Part shown: piece by piece, positions 37,006 to 48,603 of the stretch
Position numbering within the stretch: the first letter of the stretch is position 1
Layout: the number at the start of each line of letters is the position of its first letter
Assembly (NCBI GenBank): GCA_904419285.1
Contig: CAJFQZ010000017.1
Span: 27,292-91,291, forward strand
Length of the DNA stretch: 64,000 nt
Source of the DNA: Lachnospiraceae bacterium UBA1818
Lineage (GTDB): Bacteria; Bacillota; Clostridia; Lachnospirales; Lachnospiraceae
Direction of reading: 5' to 3'
Notes under the pieces: model-generated
Seen by the model: only the letters and a program-made list of their open reading frames with translations
Databases searched by the model: none
What the model was told of the DNA's origin: nothing
Position numbers and translations under genes: made by a program

Positions 37006-38340
37006 TCAGTCAAGATAGATCGGAGGTTCATAAGCGCTGCCGAGAAGAGCCTTCTTCCTCTCCTGGTATCCCAGAAACGCCCACTCTGTCATATCTGTCC
37101 ATTTATGGATGCTGCGGTCATACACCTGCACATATCCGATCCGCGTAGGATGCATGCGCACACTGTTGGACTGGTATTCCTTGCCGGTGTACGGATTGAC
37201 ATCTCCCGCTTCCCGGTCTTCCTCCGCGTCATTGTGGGAGATGACCGGCTCAAAGTCCGGCGTTTCCTCCCGGTAAGATTCTTCCCGATAAGCCTCCTGC
37301 TGTGGTTCTGTCTCCTGGGCCTCTGCATACGTCTCCGGTTCCGGAGCCGCCTGCTGCTCCGCCTCATATACCGGCTCTTCCGTCTGCTTCTTCTTCTCTT
37401 CTTTCTTTCTCCTTCTCAGGAAGAAATTCCCATGGAACCAGTCTCTCTTCGGCTTCTCCAGCTCTTCCTTGATCGCTTCCACAGGCTCTCCTGCCTTTGC
37501 ATTCTCCTCCAGCTGAGAGAGTTCCTCATGAATGTCATAGAGCTCTCCGATCGTCATATCTCTCTCATCCGGACCGACTTCTGTGTCTGAATGCAGACTT
37601 TCCGCCTCTGCTGAAGGCGCCCAGGCTCCTGCCTCTTCCGGCTCTGATGAAGCAGAGTTCCACATATCTTCCTGCTCTGCGGAAGATGCATTCCATGTAT
37701 TTTCCTCTTCCGCCGGAGCTGCATTCCAGCTGTGCTGCTCTTCTGCCGGAGCCGCCCAGACCTCATCTGCAGCCGCTGCCGCTGTCTTTTCTTCTACTGC
37801 CTCCGGCTCCGCCGCTGCGGCCGCCCCGTTCTCTTCTATCTCATCCGGGTTCTCTGTCGTTTCCGCTGCTCCGCGGATCTCCCCAGGCTCCTGCTCTGCC
37901 GGCGCTGCTGCAGATTCTGTACCTGCTGCCGGAGCCGCTTCCTGCTCTGCCCGCTCCCCGGCTGCTTCCTGTACTTCCGGCAGTTTCTCCTCCGGCCGTA
38001 CTGCTCCGTCCTCAGCTCCGTCCTCAGGAGACTTCGATTCTGTATTCTCTTCTCTGCGCGCGTCTGCCGCTGTATTATGCGCAGCTTCCTGCATGTCTTC
38101 CGCTGTCTGGCGCGCCGTCTCGGTGCCCATAATACTGAGCTGGAACGGGCACTCCAGGATCCGGGCGATCATCCGCATATCCTGCTCCTGAAAATTATCC
38201 CTTCCCAGTCTCTGGGTCAGATTCTGTCTGGACATCTTCTTCCCTGTCTTCGCCTCGATCGTCTCCGCCAGCTCCTTGATCGTCATACCCTTTCTTCCAA
38301 GAATGATCTTGACCTGTTCACCAAATGTTAAATCTTCCAT
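37006..38340 (-). CDS. Helix-turn-helix protein with long acidic low-complexity linker
   Basis: About 444 residues. Residues 1-75 form a DNA-binding-like helical domain (KGMTIKELAETIEAKTGKKM, SRQNLTQRLGRDNF). The middle (about 80-330) is Ala/Glu/Pro-rich with Trp-centred repeats (EEQHSWNAAPAEEENTWNAS) and probably disordered, with a short basic patch FFLRRRKKEEKKK. The end (VNPYTGKEYQSNSVRMHPTR) looks folded. No enzyme signature and no membrane segment. The second ATG (38340) has the better spacing to AGGAGG. Function unknown. Confidence 0.7.
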   Translation of the reverse strand: MEDLTFGEQVKIILGRKGMTIKELAETIEAKTGKKMSRQNLTQRLGRDNFQEQDMRMIARILECPFQLSIMGTETARQTAEDMQEAAHNTAADARREENTESKSPEDGAEDGAVRPEEKLPEVQEAAGERAEQEAAPAAGTESAAAPAEQEPGEIRGAAETTENPDEIEENGAAAAAEPEAVEEKTAAAAADEVWAAPAEEQHSWNAAPAEEENTWNASSAEQEDMWNSASSEPEEAGAWAPSAEAESLHSDTEVGPDERDMTIGELYDIHEELSQLEENAKAGEPVEAIKEELEKPKRDWFHGNFFLRRRKKEEKKKQTEEPVYEAEQQAAPEPETYAEAQETEPQQEAYREESYREETPDFEPVISHNDAEEDREAGDVNPYTGKEYQSNSVRMHPTRIGYVQVYDRSIHKWTDMTEWAFLGYQERKKALLGSAYEPPIYLD

Positions 38341-38426
38341 CATTTTCCTCCTTACGTATAATTATACTCCTTTGTTTTCTTTGGAAACGAAATCGTTTCT
38401 CCCCTTTTGTTCCAAATCATCTGTTA

Positions 38427-39254
38427 TCACTGTCCGAGAATGTACTCTTCCAGCGTGATCTCCTGCTCTGTTATCTCTTTCGCGGCTTCTTTTCCCACAT
38501 AACGGTAATGCCATGGCTCATATACGATTTTGGTCACATCCGACTTGTCCGGCGGATAGCGGAGGATAAATCCATATTCCCAGCAGTGTTCCATGAGCCA
38601 TTTCTGCTCTGCCGTATCCCCCTGTTTATCATCCAGTTCTTTATACTGTGAAGAAATAATATCCACTGCCAGCCCGGTAGCATGTTCGCTGGTCCCGGGC
38701 ACCGCCACTGACTTTCTCGTCTCATCGTACGCATCGATAGGGCTGTACCCCTGAGTGAGCCAGTCCTGCATCGTAGTGTTGAACACCTCCCGCTGTCTCT
38801 CATAGGAACGGTAGGCGGAGGCCACGTACATGCTCAGCCCCTCATCCGCCGCATCGCTCAGCATCTGCTCAAGATCCTCTGCGATCCGTGCATCCACAGA
38901 GCGCTCTGTCTCGATCTCCGTCAGCTCCGCCGGTACATAAGATGTATCCAGAGGATGCCCCTCGTTGACCAGTGCGATAGCCCAGTTCTCCGAGTCACTG
39001 CTCAGCAGGCCTGCACTGTCTTCTGCCGCTTCCAGCTTGTTCTTCTGAGTCCTGAGCTCTTCATTTTCCTGAGACAGCGTCTCATTCTCCTGAGACAGCT
39101 CCGTATTCTGTGCTGTCAGCCTCTCCTCATGTTCTGTCACCACGCCTCTTGCCGCAATAAATGTGATCAGGACGCCCGCTGCCGCTCCTGCCGCCACGCA
39201 GAGCAGCATCTTATAACGTCCTACCTGCCTGTCTCTGTCGTCCTGTTTCATCAT
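38427..39254 (-). CDS. D-alanyl-D-alanine carboxypeptidase, M15 family (VanY/DacY-like)
   Basis: 275 residues: N-terminal membrane helix (MLLCVAAGAAAGVLITFIAA), a Glu/Asn-rich coiled coil (TELSQENETLSQENEELRTQ) and a zinc peptidase domain with SAYRSYERQREVF, PGTSEHATGLAVDI (HxxxxxxxD metal pair) and EPWHYRYVG (WH). It trims peptidoglycan stem peptides outside the membrane. Its start overlaps the phosphopantetheinyl transferase stop by 4 bases. Confidence 0.9.
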   Translation of the reverse strand: MMKQDDRDRQVGRYKMLLCVAAGAAAGVLITFIAARGVVTEHEERLTAQNTELSQENETLSQENEELRTQKNKLEAAEDSAGLLSSDSENWAIALVNEGHPLDTSYVPAELTEIETERSVDARIAEDLEQMLSDAADEGLSMYVASAYRSYERQREVFNTTMQDWLTQGYSPIDAYDETRKSVAVPGTSEHATGLAVDIISSQYKELDDKQGDTAEQKWLMEHCWEYGFILRYPPDKSDVTKIVYEPWHYRYVGKEAAKEITEQEITLEEYILGQ

Positions 39255-39877
39255 AATCTTAACCCCATATGAATCTCTGAATCAATTTCTTCATCTGTTG
39301 AACAGACCGCCATCTTATATGAGATATCTCTGACAGAAAACTCTCTGTAGTAATATCTGCAGGGATACTCCTCCGGCTGTCTTCTAAGGACCGGCGGCTC
39401 TCCCAGACGGATAGAGAAGCTGTTCAGGGGAAGGGCCATTCCTCTCCCCGTCGCTTTGATAAAGCTCTCCTTCAGCACCCAGTATCTGAAAAAGCAGTCT
39501 CTGCGTTCCTCCTCCGTTTCCCGCATCAGAACAGCCTCATACTCTTCCCGGCAGAAAAATCTTTCTGCAAGATCCAGCCTCAGCCTCCCGATCCGTTCCA
39601 GGTCGCATCCCACCTGTTCCGTTTTCCCATCCAGTTCAACAGCACACATCACATAATCTCCGGAATGGGAGAGATTATATGCAGAAGATTCAGGCAGACC
39701 TTCCTCCGCCCGAATCTTTTCCAGCAGGCTCCATACCCCCACGCTCTGAGCCTTTCCCTGAACGGACCGCAGTGCATCCGCCTTCTTTTTCCGGAAATCA
39801 GGGAGTTTCTCATAATATTTTCTATAACACTTTTCTTCACAGAGCGGTCTTATATCCGCGATCCATGCTCTGACCAT
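39251..39877 (-). CDS. 4'-phosphopantetheinyl transferase (Sfp-type)
   Basis: 208 residues with the Sfp-type motifs VGCDLERIGR (Mg2+-binding Asp/Glu) and RYWVLKESFIKATGRG (WxxKES). It moves phosphopantetheine from CoA to a carrier protein Ser. No carrier protein, polyketide or peptide synthetase gene lies in this window, so its partner is elsewhere. Confidence 0.9.
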   Translation of the reverse strand: MVRAWIADIRPLCEEKCYRKYYEKLPDFRKKKADALRSVQGKAQSVGVWSLLEKIRAEEGLPESSAYNLSHSGDYVMCAVELDGKTEQVGCDLERIGRLRLDLAERFFCREEYEAVLMRETEEERRDCFFRYWVLKESFIKATGRGMALPLNSFSIRLGEPPVLRRQPEEYPCRYYYREFSVRDISYKMAVCSTDEEIDSEIHMGLRL

Positions 39878-39880
39878 TCT

Positions 39881-41500
39881 CTATTCCTTCATGTAGCGCA
39901 GTTCAAATGTCTCAATCTTGATCGGCTTATTGAAGAGCGCTCCCTGAGCATAATCACATCCCAGTTCCTTCAGCACATTCAGCTGATCCTGCGTCTCCAC
40001 GCCGGATGCCTCAACGTATGCGCCGAGCTGTCCGCAGATATCGATCACCGCCTTCGCCACGATCTGGCTCCGGCTGTTGCCCACGATATCAGTGATCACG
40101 CTCTTATCCAGCTTCAGTCCGTCAAATTCCATGATGGACAGGATAGAAAAGCTGGAATTCTTTGCCCCGAAGTGATCCAGAACGACTCTCACGTTCGCCT
40201 TTCTGATCTTATTGCTCGTCTCTGTGAGCATTTCCTGGTTCATATCAGTAGATGACTCCGAAACCTCAACCTCCAGGTATTCACAGTACACATGATATTT
40301 TTCGATCAGGAGAAGCATCTTCTCCGCAATATTATCCTGTCTCAGTGTCGATCCGGCAAAGTTCACGGAGATCGGCATCATCGGCAGGCCTTCCACTTCC
40401 CATCTGTGCAGAGTCCTGCAGACCTCCTCGAAAACATAGAGATCCAGATAGTGGGAAAGCCGTGTCTCGTCCAGAAGATTGATGTATCTCTCCGGATTCA
40501 TGATCCCCAGATCCTTGTGGTGATAGCGCACTACCGCCTCCGCACCGGACACCTTCCCTGTCTTTACATCGATCTTCGGAACAAGGCATACAATAAAATT
40601 CCCGTTCTCAAGGTCATCGAGCAGATCCTGCTTGATGATCGGCTCATGATGGCCTTTTCTCAGATTCTTATAATACTTCTTCTTCTCATCGCGCATCATG
40701 TTTTCTGCATTTGCGACGAGATTGCTGATATTGATGTCCATTTTCTCCCAGGAGTATCCGATGGATACAAGTCCCAGGCTTATATTGTCAAACTTGTCGT
40801 GCGCCGCATGTACCTGTTTTGCGAAATCATCATAAGTACAGTCCTCTACAAGGACAAGATACTCATCCCCTGTCAGCCGGTACACTGAACCGCCGCGGAA
40901 ATACTCTTCCAGCACTTCTCCGACACGGGTTACGACCTCGTCTCCGTAATCCCGCCCGAACTCTTTATTGAAGTTCTTCAGGCCGTTGATATCCACAGAG
41001 ACGGCTCCGATCGACTTCAGGCCGTCATGCTCTCCCTCATCCATATACGCGACAAAACTGTTCCTGTTCAGAAGCCCTGTCAGATTATCGTGATAGCTCA
41101 GATATTCCTGCTGCTTCTGCATCTTCTGGAGTGTGATCGCCTGAGGGATATACGGAATCAGCGCACGCATCAGGTACAGATCACATCCGCCCCGGTGGAC
41201 TCCCACGACTGCCAGGATCGCCGTGGTGTCTTCATCCAGCTGCTTGAAAATACTGTAGCTGTCAGAGGTCGTATCTGTGATTTCCTGCTTCATCCACTTC
41301 GGCTGCTGATCCGCAGGCAGCATCTTGATCTTGTCCCGCTGCCACGGCACATATTCAGCGCACCATTCATAGATGGTCACCACGTCATCAAATTCTTTCT
41401 CGATATAATAAGCGTACTCTGCATCGTAGTAATCACGCACTGCGCTCAGCACATCATTCATGATCTCTACGAGAGAACGCGGGCTGTTGTTATCACTCAT
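39881..41500 (-). CDS. Degenerate GGDEF-EAL protein
   Basis: 539 residues, no membrane helix. Residues about 1-140 form an N-terminal sensor-like part; the GGDEF domain (about 145-290) has RLTGDEYLVL instead of GGDEF; the EAL domain (about 300-535) has SGAEAVVRYH (EAV for EAL), LDHFGAKNSSFSIL (DH for DD) and YVEASGVET for the AEGVET segment. Several metal or catalytic residues of the phosphodiesterase are therefore changed, so the protein more likely binds than turns over cyclic di-GMP. Own promoter at 41564-41592. Confidence 0.88.
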   Translation of the reverse strand: MSDNNSPRSLVEIMNDVLSAVRDYYDAEYAYYIEKEFDDVVTIYEWCAEYVPWQRDKIKMLPADQQPKWMKQEITDTTSDSYSIFKQLDEDTTAILAVVGVHRGGCDLYLMRALIPYIPQAITLQKMQKQQEYLSYHDNLTGLLNRNSFVAYMDEGEHDGLKSIGAVSVDINGLKNFNKEFGRDYGDEVVTRVGEVLEEYFRGGSVYRLTGDEYLVLVEDCTYDDFAKQVHAAHDKFDNISLGLVSIGYSWEKMDINISNLVANAENMMRDEKKKYYKNLRKGHHEPIIKQDLLDDLENGNFIVCLVPKIDVKTGKVSGAEAVVRYHHKDLGIMNPERYINLLDETRLSHYLDLYVFEEVCRTLHRWEVEGLPMMPISVNFAGSTLRQDNIAEKMLLLIEKYHVYCEYLEVEVSESSTDMNQEMLTETSNKIRKANVRVVLDHFGAKNSSFSILSIMEFDGLKLDKSVITDIVGNSRSQIVAKAVIDICGQLGAYVEASGVETQDQLNVLKELGCDYAQGALFNKPIKIETFELRYMKE

Positions 41501-41563
41501 GAATTTTCTCCCCTGTTACTTTAATGGATTTCTCATGTCCCTGACACTGATTCAGACATGAAT

Positions 41564-41592
41564 ATTGTAGTATACTCATTCCTAAAATGCAA
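41564..41592 (-). promoter_or_regulatory. Promoter of the GGDEF-EAL gene
   Basis: Minus-strand TTGCAT (41587-41592), 17-base spacer, TACAAT (41564-41569). The remaining 41593-41721 sequence holds no recognisable gene. Confidence 0.75.
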
Positions 41593-41721
41593 GATAAATT
41601 GATTCTTGTTCACATTACAGTTTCCTTCGCATGTCTTCCGTGGACCGTCCGCAAAGGCGCCGGAGCCGCCTCCGAAGGTGCGCCGAAACGGAAATGCAGA
41701 GAACAAGGAGTTCCTGTTAAA

Positions 41722-41759
41722 CAAAAAAAGATCCCCGGGGGAGTTTCCCCTGAGGATCT
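41722..41759 (-). terminator. Terminator of the F-type ATP synthase operon
   Basis: Minus-strand hairpin AGATCCTCAGGGG / CCCCCGGGGATCT (41729-41759) followed by seven T residues, 20 bases past the atpC stop. Confidence 0.9.
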
Positions 41760-41778
41760 GTATTTGTGTTTTTTCTAT

Positions 41779-42198
41779 TTATTTGAAATCCCATCGTTTG
41801 TCACGGGCCAGCCTCAGCCTGTTCATGGCGCGGGCCAGGGATGCCTGAGTATGATAGTACTCCTGAATGCTCTGCTTCTGGCGCATCTGCTCCTCCGCAC
41901 GCTCCCGCTGTTCCTGGGCACGCCGGATATCGATCTCTTCCGGGCGCTCTGCGGTATCCACCAGAAGCGTGACGCGGTTGTTGACGATCTCCGCGAATCC
42001 GGTTCCGACCGCCACTTCCGTCCACTCGCCCTCTGTCAGTTCCATGCGTGCGATCCCGACTGCGACGGCGATGACCATGTTCTCATGGTTTGGAAGGATT
42101 CCCTTCTGCCCGTCCGGCGCGGGGATGATCAGCTTGCGGCATCTGCCCTCATAGAACACTCTGTCGCTGGCTATGACCTTCAGTCCGAATGTATCCAT
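41779..42198 (-). CDS. atpC: ATP synthase F1 subunit epsilon
   Basis: 139 residues: N-terminal beta-sandwich (MDTFGLKVIASDRVFYEGRC, PAPDGQKGILPNHENM) and C-terminal helical hairpin (RRAQEQRERAEEQMRQKQ) that regulates hydrolysis. The ATG at 42198 is 9 bases after AGGAG; a GTG at 42204 is too close. Last gene of the operon. Confidence 0.95.
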   Translation of the reverse strand: MDTFGLKVIASDRVFYEGRCRKLIIPAPDGQKGILPNHENMVIAVAVGIARMELTEGEWTEVAVGTGFAEIVNNRVTLLVDTAERPEEIDIRRAQEQRERAEEQMRQKQSIQEYYHTQASLARAMNRLRLARDKRWDFK

Positions 42199-42214
42199 CT
42201 GCACACACTCCTAT

Positions 42215-43639
<1,425 letters not shown>

Positions 43640-43649
43640 TCAGCTCCGA

Positions 43650-44537
43650 CTATTTATTCTGCTGCGCTCTTGCACCGCTGCACACCTCGGTGATCTCCTG
43701 TGTGATCGCCGCCTGTCTCGCCCGGTTATAGACAATAGAGAGCTCTTTGATCAGGCTCTCCGCACTGTCCGTAGCGGATTTCATCGCCATCATACGGGCG
43801 TTATGCTCACTGGCATACGCCTCTACAAGCGTTCCGTAGATCATACCTGTGATGTAGTTCGGCACAATGCTTTCCATCACGATCTCAGCCGACGGATACA
43901 GGTCGATCTCCTCACGGTACATATTGAGCGGCATCTTCATCTCGTTGAAAGAAGACCTCTCCAGCGGAAGCAGCTTCAGTACTTCCGCATCCGCCTGCAC
44001 GGAATTCTCCATACGGGTATATACGACATAGACTTCATCCAGCTCTCTGTTCAGGAACTGCTCTATAAGTACGCTGGAGATGTCACGCGCCCTGTGCATG
44101 GTAGGCTTCTGGACCGTATACTGGAAATTCGTATCGATCTCCACGCCCCGCTTTGCAAAGTAATGCCTTCCCAGCTCACCTACGATAAAAAGCTTGTGGA
44201 TCCCCGGTTTTGCAAGGATCTCTTCTTCCAGCTTCACGATATTATGGTTATACGCTCCGGCAAGCCCCTTGTCGGCGGTTATGACGATAGAGCCGATCTT
44301 CCTCTCTTCCGTCGGGACATTCTCTCTCTTGCTGAAGTAGCGATGCCGAAGTTCCGGCATATGACGCAGGATCCTGGAGATCTCTCCCTGCAGCGCATAG
44401 AAATAAGGCTCAGTATCAGCCAGTTTCTTTCTCGCATGGGTCATCTTGGAAGACGAGATCATATACATCGCATTGGTTATCTTCATCGTATCCCTGACGC
44501 TGTTGATTCGGCTCTGTATCTCTCTGATATTTGCCAT
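43650..44537 (-). CDS. atpG: ATP synthase F1 subunit gamma
   Basis: 295 residues with the two long shaft helices at the ends (MANIREIQSRINSVRDTMKI; ELSIVYNRARQAAITQEITE) and the central GSIVITADKGLAGAYNHNIV. Rotor shaft. Complete. Confidence 0.98.
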   Translation of the reverse strand: MANIREIQSRINSVRDTMKITNAMYMISSSKMTHARKKLADTEPYFYALQGEISRILRHMPELRHRYFSKRENVPTEERKIGSIVITADKGLAGAYNHNIVKLEEEILAKPGIHKLFIVGELGRHYFAKRGVEIDTNFQYTVQKPTMHRARDISSVLIEQFLNRELDEVYVVYTRMENSVQADAEVLKLLPLERSSFNEMKMPLNMYREEIDLYPSAEIVMESIVPNYITGMIYGTLVEAYASEHNARMMAMKSATDSAESLIKELSIVYNRARQAAITQEITEVCSGARAQQNK

Positions 44538-44541
44538 AGTA

Positions 44542-46047
44542 TCACCTGCTCTTCTTGAATTCCTTCGCGGTCTCCACGATCTTCTCGATCAGCTCGTCCG
44601 AGAGGACCTTTTTCTCCTCGATCTCACGTCCGATCTCCGGATGCGCAGAGTCAAAGTAGCTCAGCATATCCATCTGGAACTGTTTGATCTTCGCCTTCTC
44701 GACTCCCAGCAGCACCTTGTGTGTTGCCGCGCACAGCGTGATGACCTTCTCATGAAGGCTGAGCGGATGATAAAGCGGCTGCTTTAACAGCTCCATCAGG
44801 CCGCTTCCGTACTCGAGCTGTTCCTTTGTCGCCGCGTCCAGATCAGAACTGAACTGAGTAAACACTTCCATCTCCCGGTACTGCGCAAGGTCGATACGGA
44901 TGCTTCCCGCAGCCTTCTTCATCGCTTTTGTCTGAGCTGCGCCGCCCACACGGGATACGGAAAGTCCGACATTGACTGCCGGTCTCATACCGGATGCGAA
45001 AAGACCGCTCTCCAGGAAGATCTGACCGTCTGTGATGGAGATCACATTGGTCGGGATGTATGCAGACACATCTCCGGCCTGAGTCTCAATGATCGGCAGC
45101 GCTGTGATAGAACCGCCTCCCTTTGCCTCGCTGAGACGGCTCGAACGCTCGAGAAGTCTTGAGTGAAGGTAGAATACGTCTCCCGGATATGCCTCACGTC
45201 CCGGGGAACGTCCCAGCAGCAGGGACAGCGCACGGTAAGCTACCGCGTGCTTGGACAGATCGTCATAGACGATCAGGACATCCTTGCCCTGATACATAAA
45301 ATATTCCGCCATCGCTGTACCTGAATAAGGTGCGATATACTGCAGTGCCGCGCAGTCGCTCGCTGTAGAAGAAACAATGATCGTATAGTCCATTGCTCCA
45401 TTATTTGAGAGTGTATTTACCACCTTTGCAACGGTGGAAGCCTTCTGTCCTATGGCCACATAGATACAGACGACATCTTTTCCTTTCTGGTTCAGGATCG
45501 TATCCATCGCAATGGATGTCTTTCCTGTCTGACGGTCTCCGATGATCAGCTCACGCTGTCCGCGTCCGATCGGGAACATCGCATCGATGGACAGGATTCC
45601 TGTCTCCATCGGCACGCTGACCGACTTACGGTCAACGATCCCCGGCGCTTCGCGCTCGATCGGCAGATATTCATCTGCCTTGATCTCTCCTTTTCCGTCG
45701 ATCGCCTCGCCGAGAGCGTTCACGACTCTTCCGATATAGGCATCGCCCACCGGAACGCCGGCCCTCTTTCCTGTACGGGACACCTTCGTCCCCTCACGGA
45801 TCTCCGTGTCGCTTCCGAAGAGGATACATCCGATCTCATTTTTCCGGATATCCTGCACCATTCCTTTCAGTCCGGTCTCGAAAGTGACGATCTCCCCGTA
45901 CATGGCGTGATCAATCCCGTAAATGGTGGCGATACCGTCACCTACAGCAACGACAGTCCCAACTTCACTGTCCTTGCTCATTGTATCAAAATTTTCTATC
46001 TCCTCTTTGAGGATAGAAATAATCTCATCTGAATTGATTGAACTCAC
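44542..46047 (-). CDS. atpA: ATP synthase F1 subunit alpha
   Basis: About 501 residues. P-loop [33 protein letters not shown] and [17 protein letters not shown] are present. Start: a GTG at 46056 lies inside the GGAGG motif; the GTG at 46047 is 8 bases after it and gives the usual N-terminus ([20 protein letters not shown]). Confidence 0.98.
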   Translation of the reverse strand: MSSINSDEIISILKEEIENFDTMSKDSEVGTVVAVGDGIATIYGIDHAMYGEIVTFETGLKGMVQDIRKNEIGCILFGSDTEIREGTKVSRTGKRAGVPVGDAYIGRVVNALGEAIDGKGEIKADEYLPIEREAPGIVDRKSVSVPMETGILSIDAMFPIGRGQRELIIGDRQTGKTSIAMDTILNQKGKDVVCIYVAIGQKASTVAKVVNTLSNNGAMDYTIIVSSTASDCAALQYIAPYSGTAMAEYFMYQGKDVLIVYDDLSKHAVAYRALSLLLGRSPGREAYPGDVFYLHSRLLERSSRLSEAKGGGSITALPIIETQAGDVSAYIPTNVISITDGQIFLESGLFASGMRPAVNVGLSVSRVGGAAQTKAMKKAAGSIRIDLAQYREMEVFTQFSSDLDAATKEQLEYGSGLMELLKQPLYHPLSLHEKVITLCAATHKVLLGVEKAKIKQFQMDMLSYFDSAHPEIGREIEEKKVLSDELIEKIVETAKEFKKSR

Positions 46048-46062
46048 CTTGCTCACCTCCGG

Positions 46063-46570
46063 TTACTTTAATCTTTGCTCTAATCTGTTCAGGCGTCCTT
46101 TTATGCTCCAGTCGTACTCGTCGCTTCCCACACGGAGGATGAACCCTCCAAGAAGCTTCTCGTCCCGGCTGACTTCAATATGCGCTTTCTCGGCGCCGTA
46201 TTTTCTGCACAGGAACGCCTCCATTCCTTTTTTCTGTTCCTCGCTTGGAGGTGCCGTACATGTCAGCGCTGCATTCAGAACATTGTTCTGTTCATCACAG
46301 TAATCATCATACGCAGTGAATATCTCAGGGATAAGATCCATTCTCTGATACTTGCACACTACCTTCAGGAAATTCCTTATTTCCTCAGGAAAAACCCTGT
46401 CGATCACACTCATCTTCTTTCCGAGCGCGATGGTAGGATTCACAAAAATATCGTGGAGCTGAGGCACCTCTTCAAATATTTCCCTCGTCTTCTGCACCTG
46501 TTCTCCGGGAATCCCCAGATCGTACAGTATCCGGGCATATCTGACCGCCGCCAACGGGCAGCGCATGCGA

Positions 46571-46593
<23 letters not shown>
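46063..46593 (-). CDS. atpH: ATP synthase F1 subunit delta
   Basis: About 176 residues, in family layout: N-terminal helical bundle (AAVRYARILYDLGIPGEQVQ), the FLKVVCKYQRMDLIPEIFTA segment and the C-terminal LLGGFILRVGSDEYDWSIKG motif. Links the stator to alpha. It overlaps atpF by 23 bases; ATG at 46593 with AGGTGG 5 bases upstream. Confidence 0.95.
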
Positions 46594-47331
<738 letters not shown>

Positions 47332-47418
47332 TTAGAGTTTTCTTTTCTTAATTCAAGTTCATGTACATCTGAATCTGTCTCCGGCCTCACGCCGGATCCT
47401 TCCCTCTGCCTGCGCTTT

Positions 47419-48093
47419 CTACTCCATTTCCTCATTCATGAACAGCCCTGTCAGGAAAACAAATACATATGCCTGAAGAAGTCCGTCAAAAATATCGAAA
47501 TAGAAACTCACCGGTATCGGTATGATCAGCGGGATGACGGATTTCAGAAGTTCCATCACCACGAATCCGGCAAGCATATTTCCGAAGAGTCGCATACACA
47601 GCGACAAGGGTCTGATCACGACCTCAAGGATCATGATCGGGGCGACCACCGGGACCGGACTGGCAAAATGTTTTACCCAGTGCTTCAGTCCGTTCTTATG
47701 AATACCTGAATACTCGATCAGGCACATGCTCATGATCGCCAGTCCCGCCGTCACATTCAGATCTTTTGTCGGCGGTTTGAAGCCAAACAGGGGGGCAATG
47801 GTATTCGAGAAGGCGAGATAGAGAAGTACTGTGATCAGATACGGAACGTATCTTCTGTTCTCTTTCCCGATGATCCCCTCGAAGAAATCCTGCGCCCAGC
47901 TGATTCCTGCTTCCAGTGCGAGCTGCACTTTGCCGGGATTCTCAACTTTCAGATTTCTCACCAGTATGATGGATAAAAGGACAAGTACTGCCATAATGAT
48001 CCAGGTGACGACTACAGATTCTGAGATCCCGCCAAGAACCGGAAGAGTGAAGACTGTCTCACAATTCAGTTCTTCCATAAGTGTGTCTGCCAA
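47419..48093 (-). CDS. atpB: ATP synthase F0 subunit a
   Basis: 224 residues, five to six membrane helices, with the essential Arg in EVVIRPLSLCMRLFGNMLAG and the C-terminal half-channel helix QAYVFVFLTGLFMNEEM. The first codon is a TTG at 48093 with GGAGGGAG about 13 bases upstream; an ATG at 48078 has no ribosome site. First gene of the atp operon. Confidence 0.93.
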   Translation of the reverse strand: MADTLMEELNCETVFTLPVLGGISESVVVTWIIMAVLVLLSIILVRNLKVENPGKVQLALEAGISWAQDFFEGIIGKENRRYVPYLITVLLYLAFSNTIAPLFGFKPPTKDLNVTAGLAIMSMCLIEYSGIHKNGLKHWVKHFASPVPVVAPIMILEVVIRPLSLCMRLFGNMLAGFVVMELLKSVIPLIIPIPVSFYFDIFDGLLQAYVFVFLTGLFMNEEME

Positions 48094-48268
48094 ATTTCCC
48101 GTATTACTCCCTCCTTTTCTGAATTAATGCGGGTGCGCGGGGCAGGCTTTACAAGCCCGGGCTGCAACAGTTTTTTGCATAAAAAAAGGAGTTGTTCCCC
48201 ATTGAACCCCTTGAACCCTTGCCGCTTTTCAGGCTTTAATATAGAAACTTTCCCGAAAAGTTGTCTAA

Positions 48269-48297
48269 ATCTTACGCCCAATTTTTTTGTTTGTCAA
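48269..48297 (-). promoter_or_regulatory. Promoter of the F-type ATP synthase operon
   Basis: Minus-strand TTGACA (48292-48297), 17-base spacer, TAAGAT (48269-48274), about 175 bases before atpB. The leader has a direct repeat (GGTTCAAGGGGTTCAA) but no known riboswitch. Confidence 0.88.
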
Positions 48298-48566
48298 CAT
48301 TTCGTTTTCCCCCTTATTGAACGGCTTTTCCGACCTTTTTTTATTTCATTTTGCCCTCTTTTTGACCGGCGTTTTTTTGTTTTTTATTGATTTTTTATCT
48401 ATCTTTTCCCCAAAATATGATGTTTTTTTCACATGCGGTGCATTTTTTGTCTATATTTTTCCTATTTTTCGAATTTATTCGTTAATTCTGCATAGGATTG
48501 TTTCTGTTTTTAAACAATCTTGCCGTCTGTTTTAGCAATACTGCTTATTTCTGCGAAATTATGCGC
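48298..48566. other. T-rich intergenic stretch without a recognisable gene
   Basis: The gap between the divergent atp operon and the TMEM164/YwaF-like gene is strongly T-rich on the plus strand and has short open frames only, none with a ribosome site or family likeness. The rightward gene may use TATAAT at 48567-48572, whose -35 is poor. Confidence 0.5.
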
Positions 48567-48603
48567 TATAATATAGAAAAGGATACCGAAAAGAGGATGA
48601 ATC

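Noticed and set aside
41533..41724. 63-codon minus-strand frame before the GGDEF-EAL gene
   Set aside because: It runs across the promoter at 41564-41592 and lacks a ribosome site and any family likeness.
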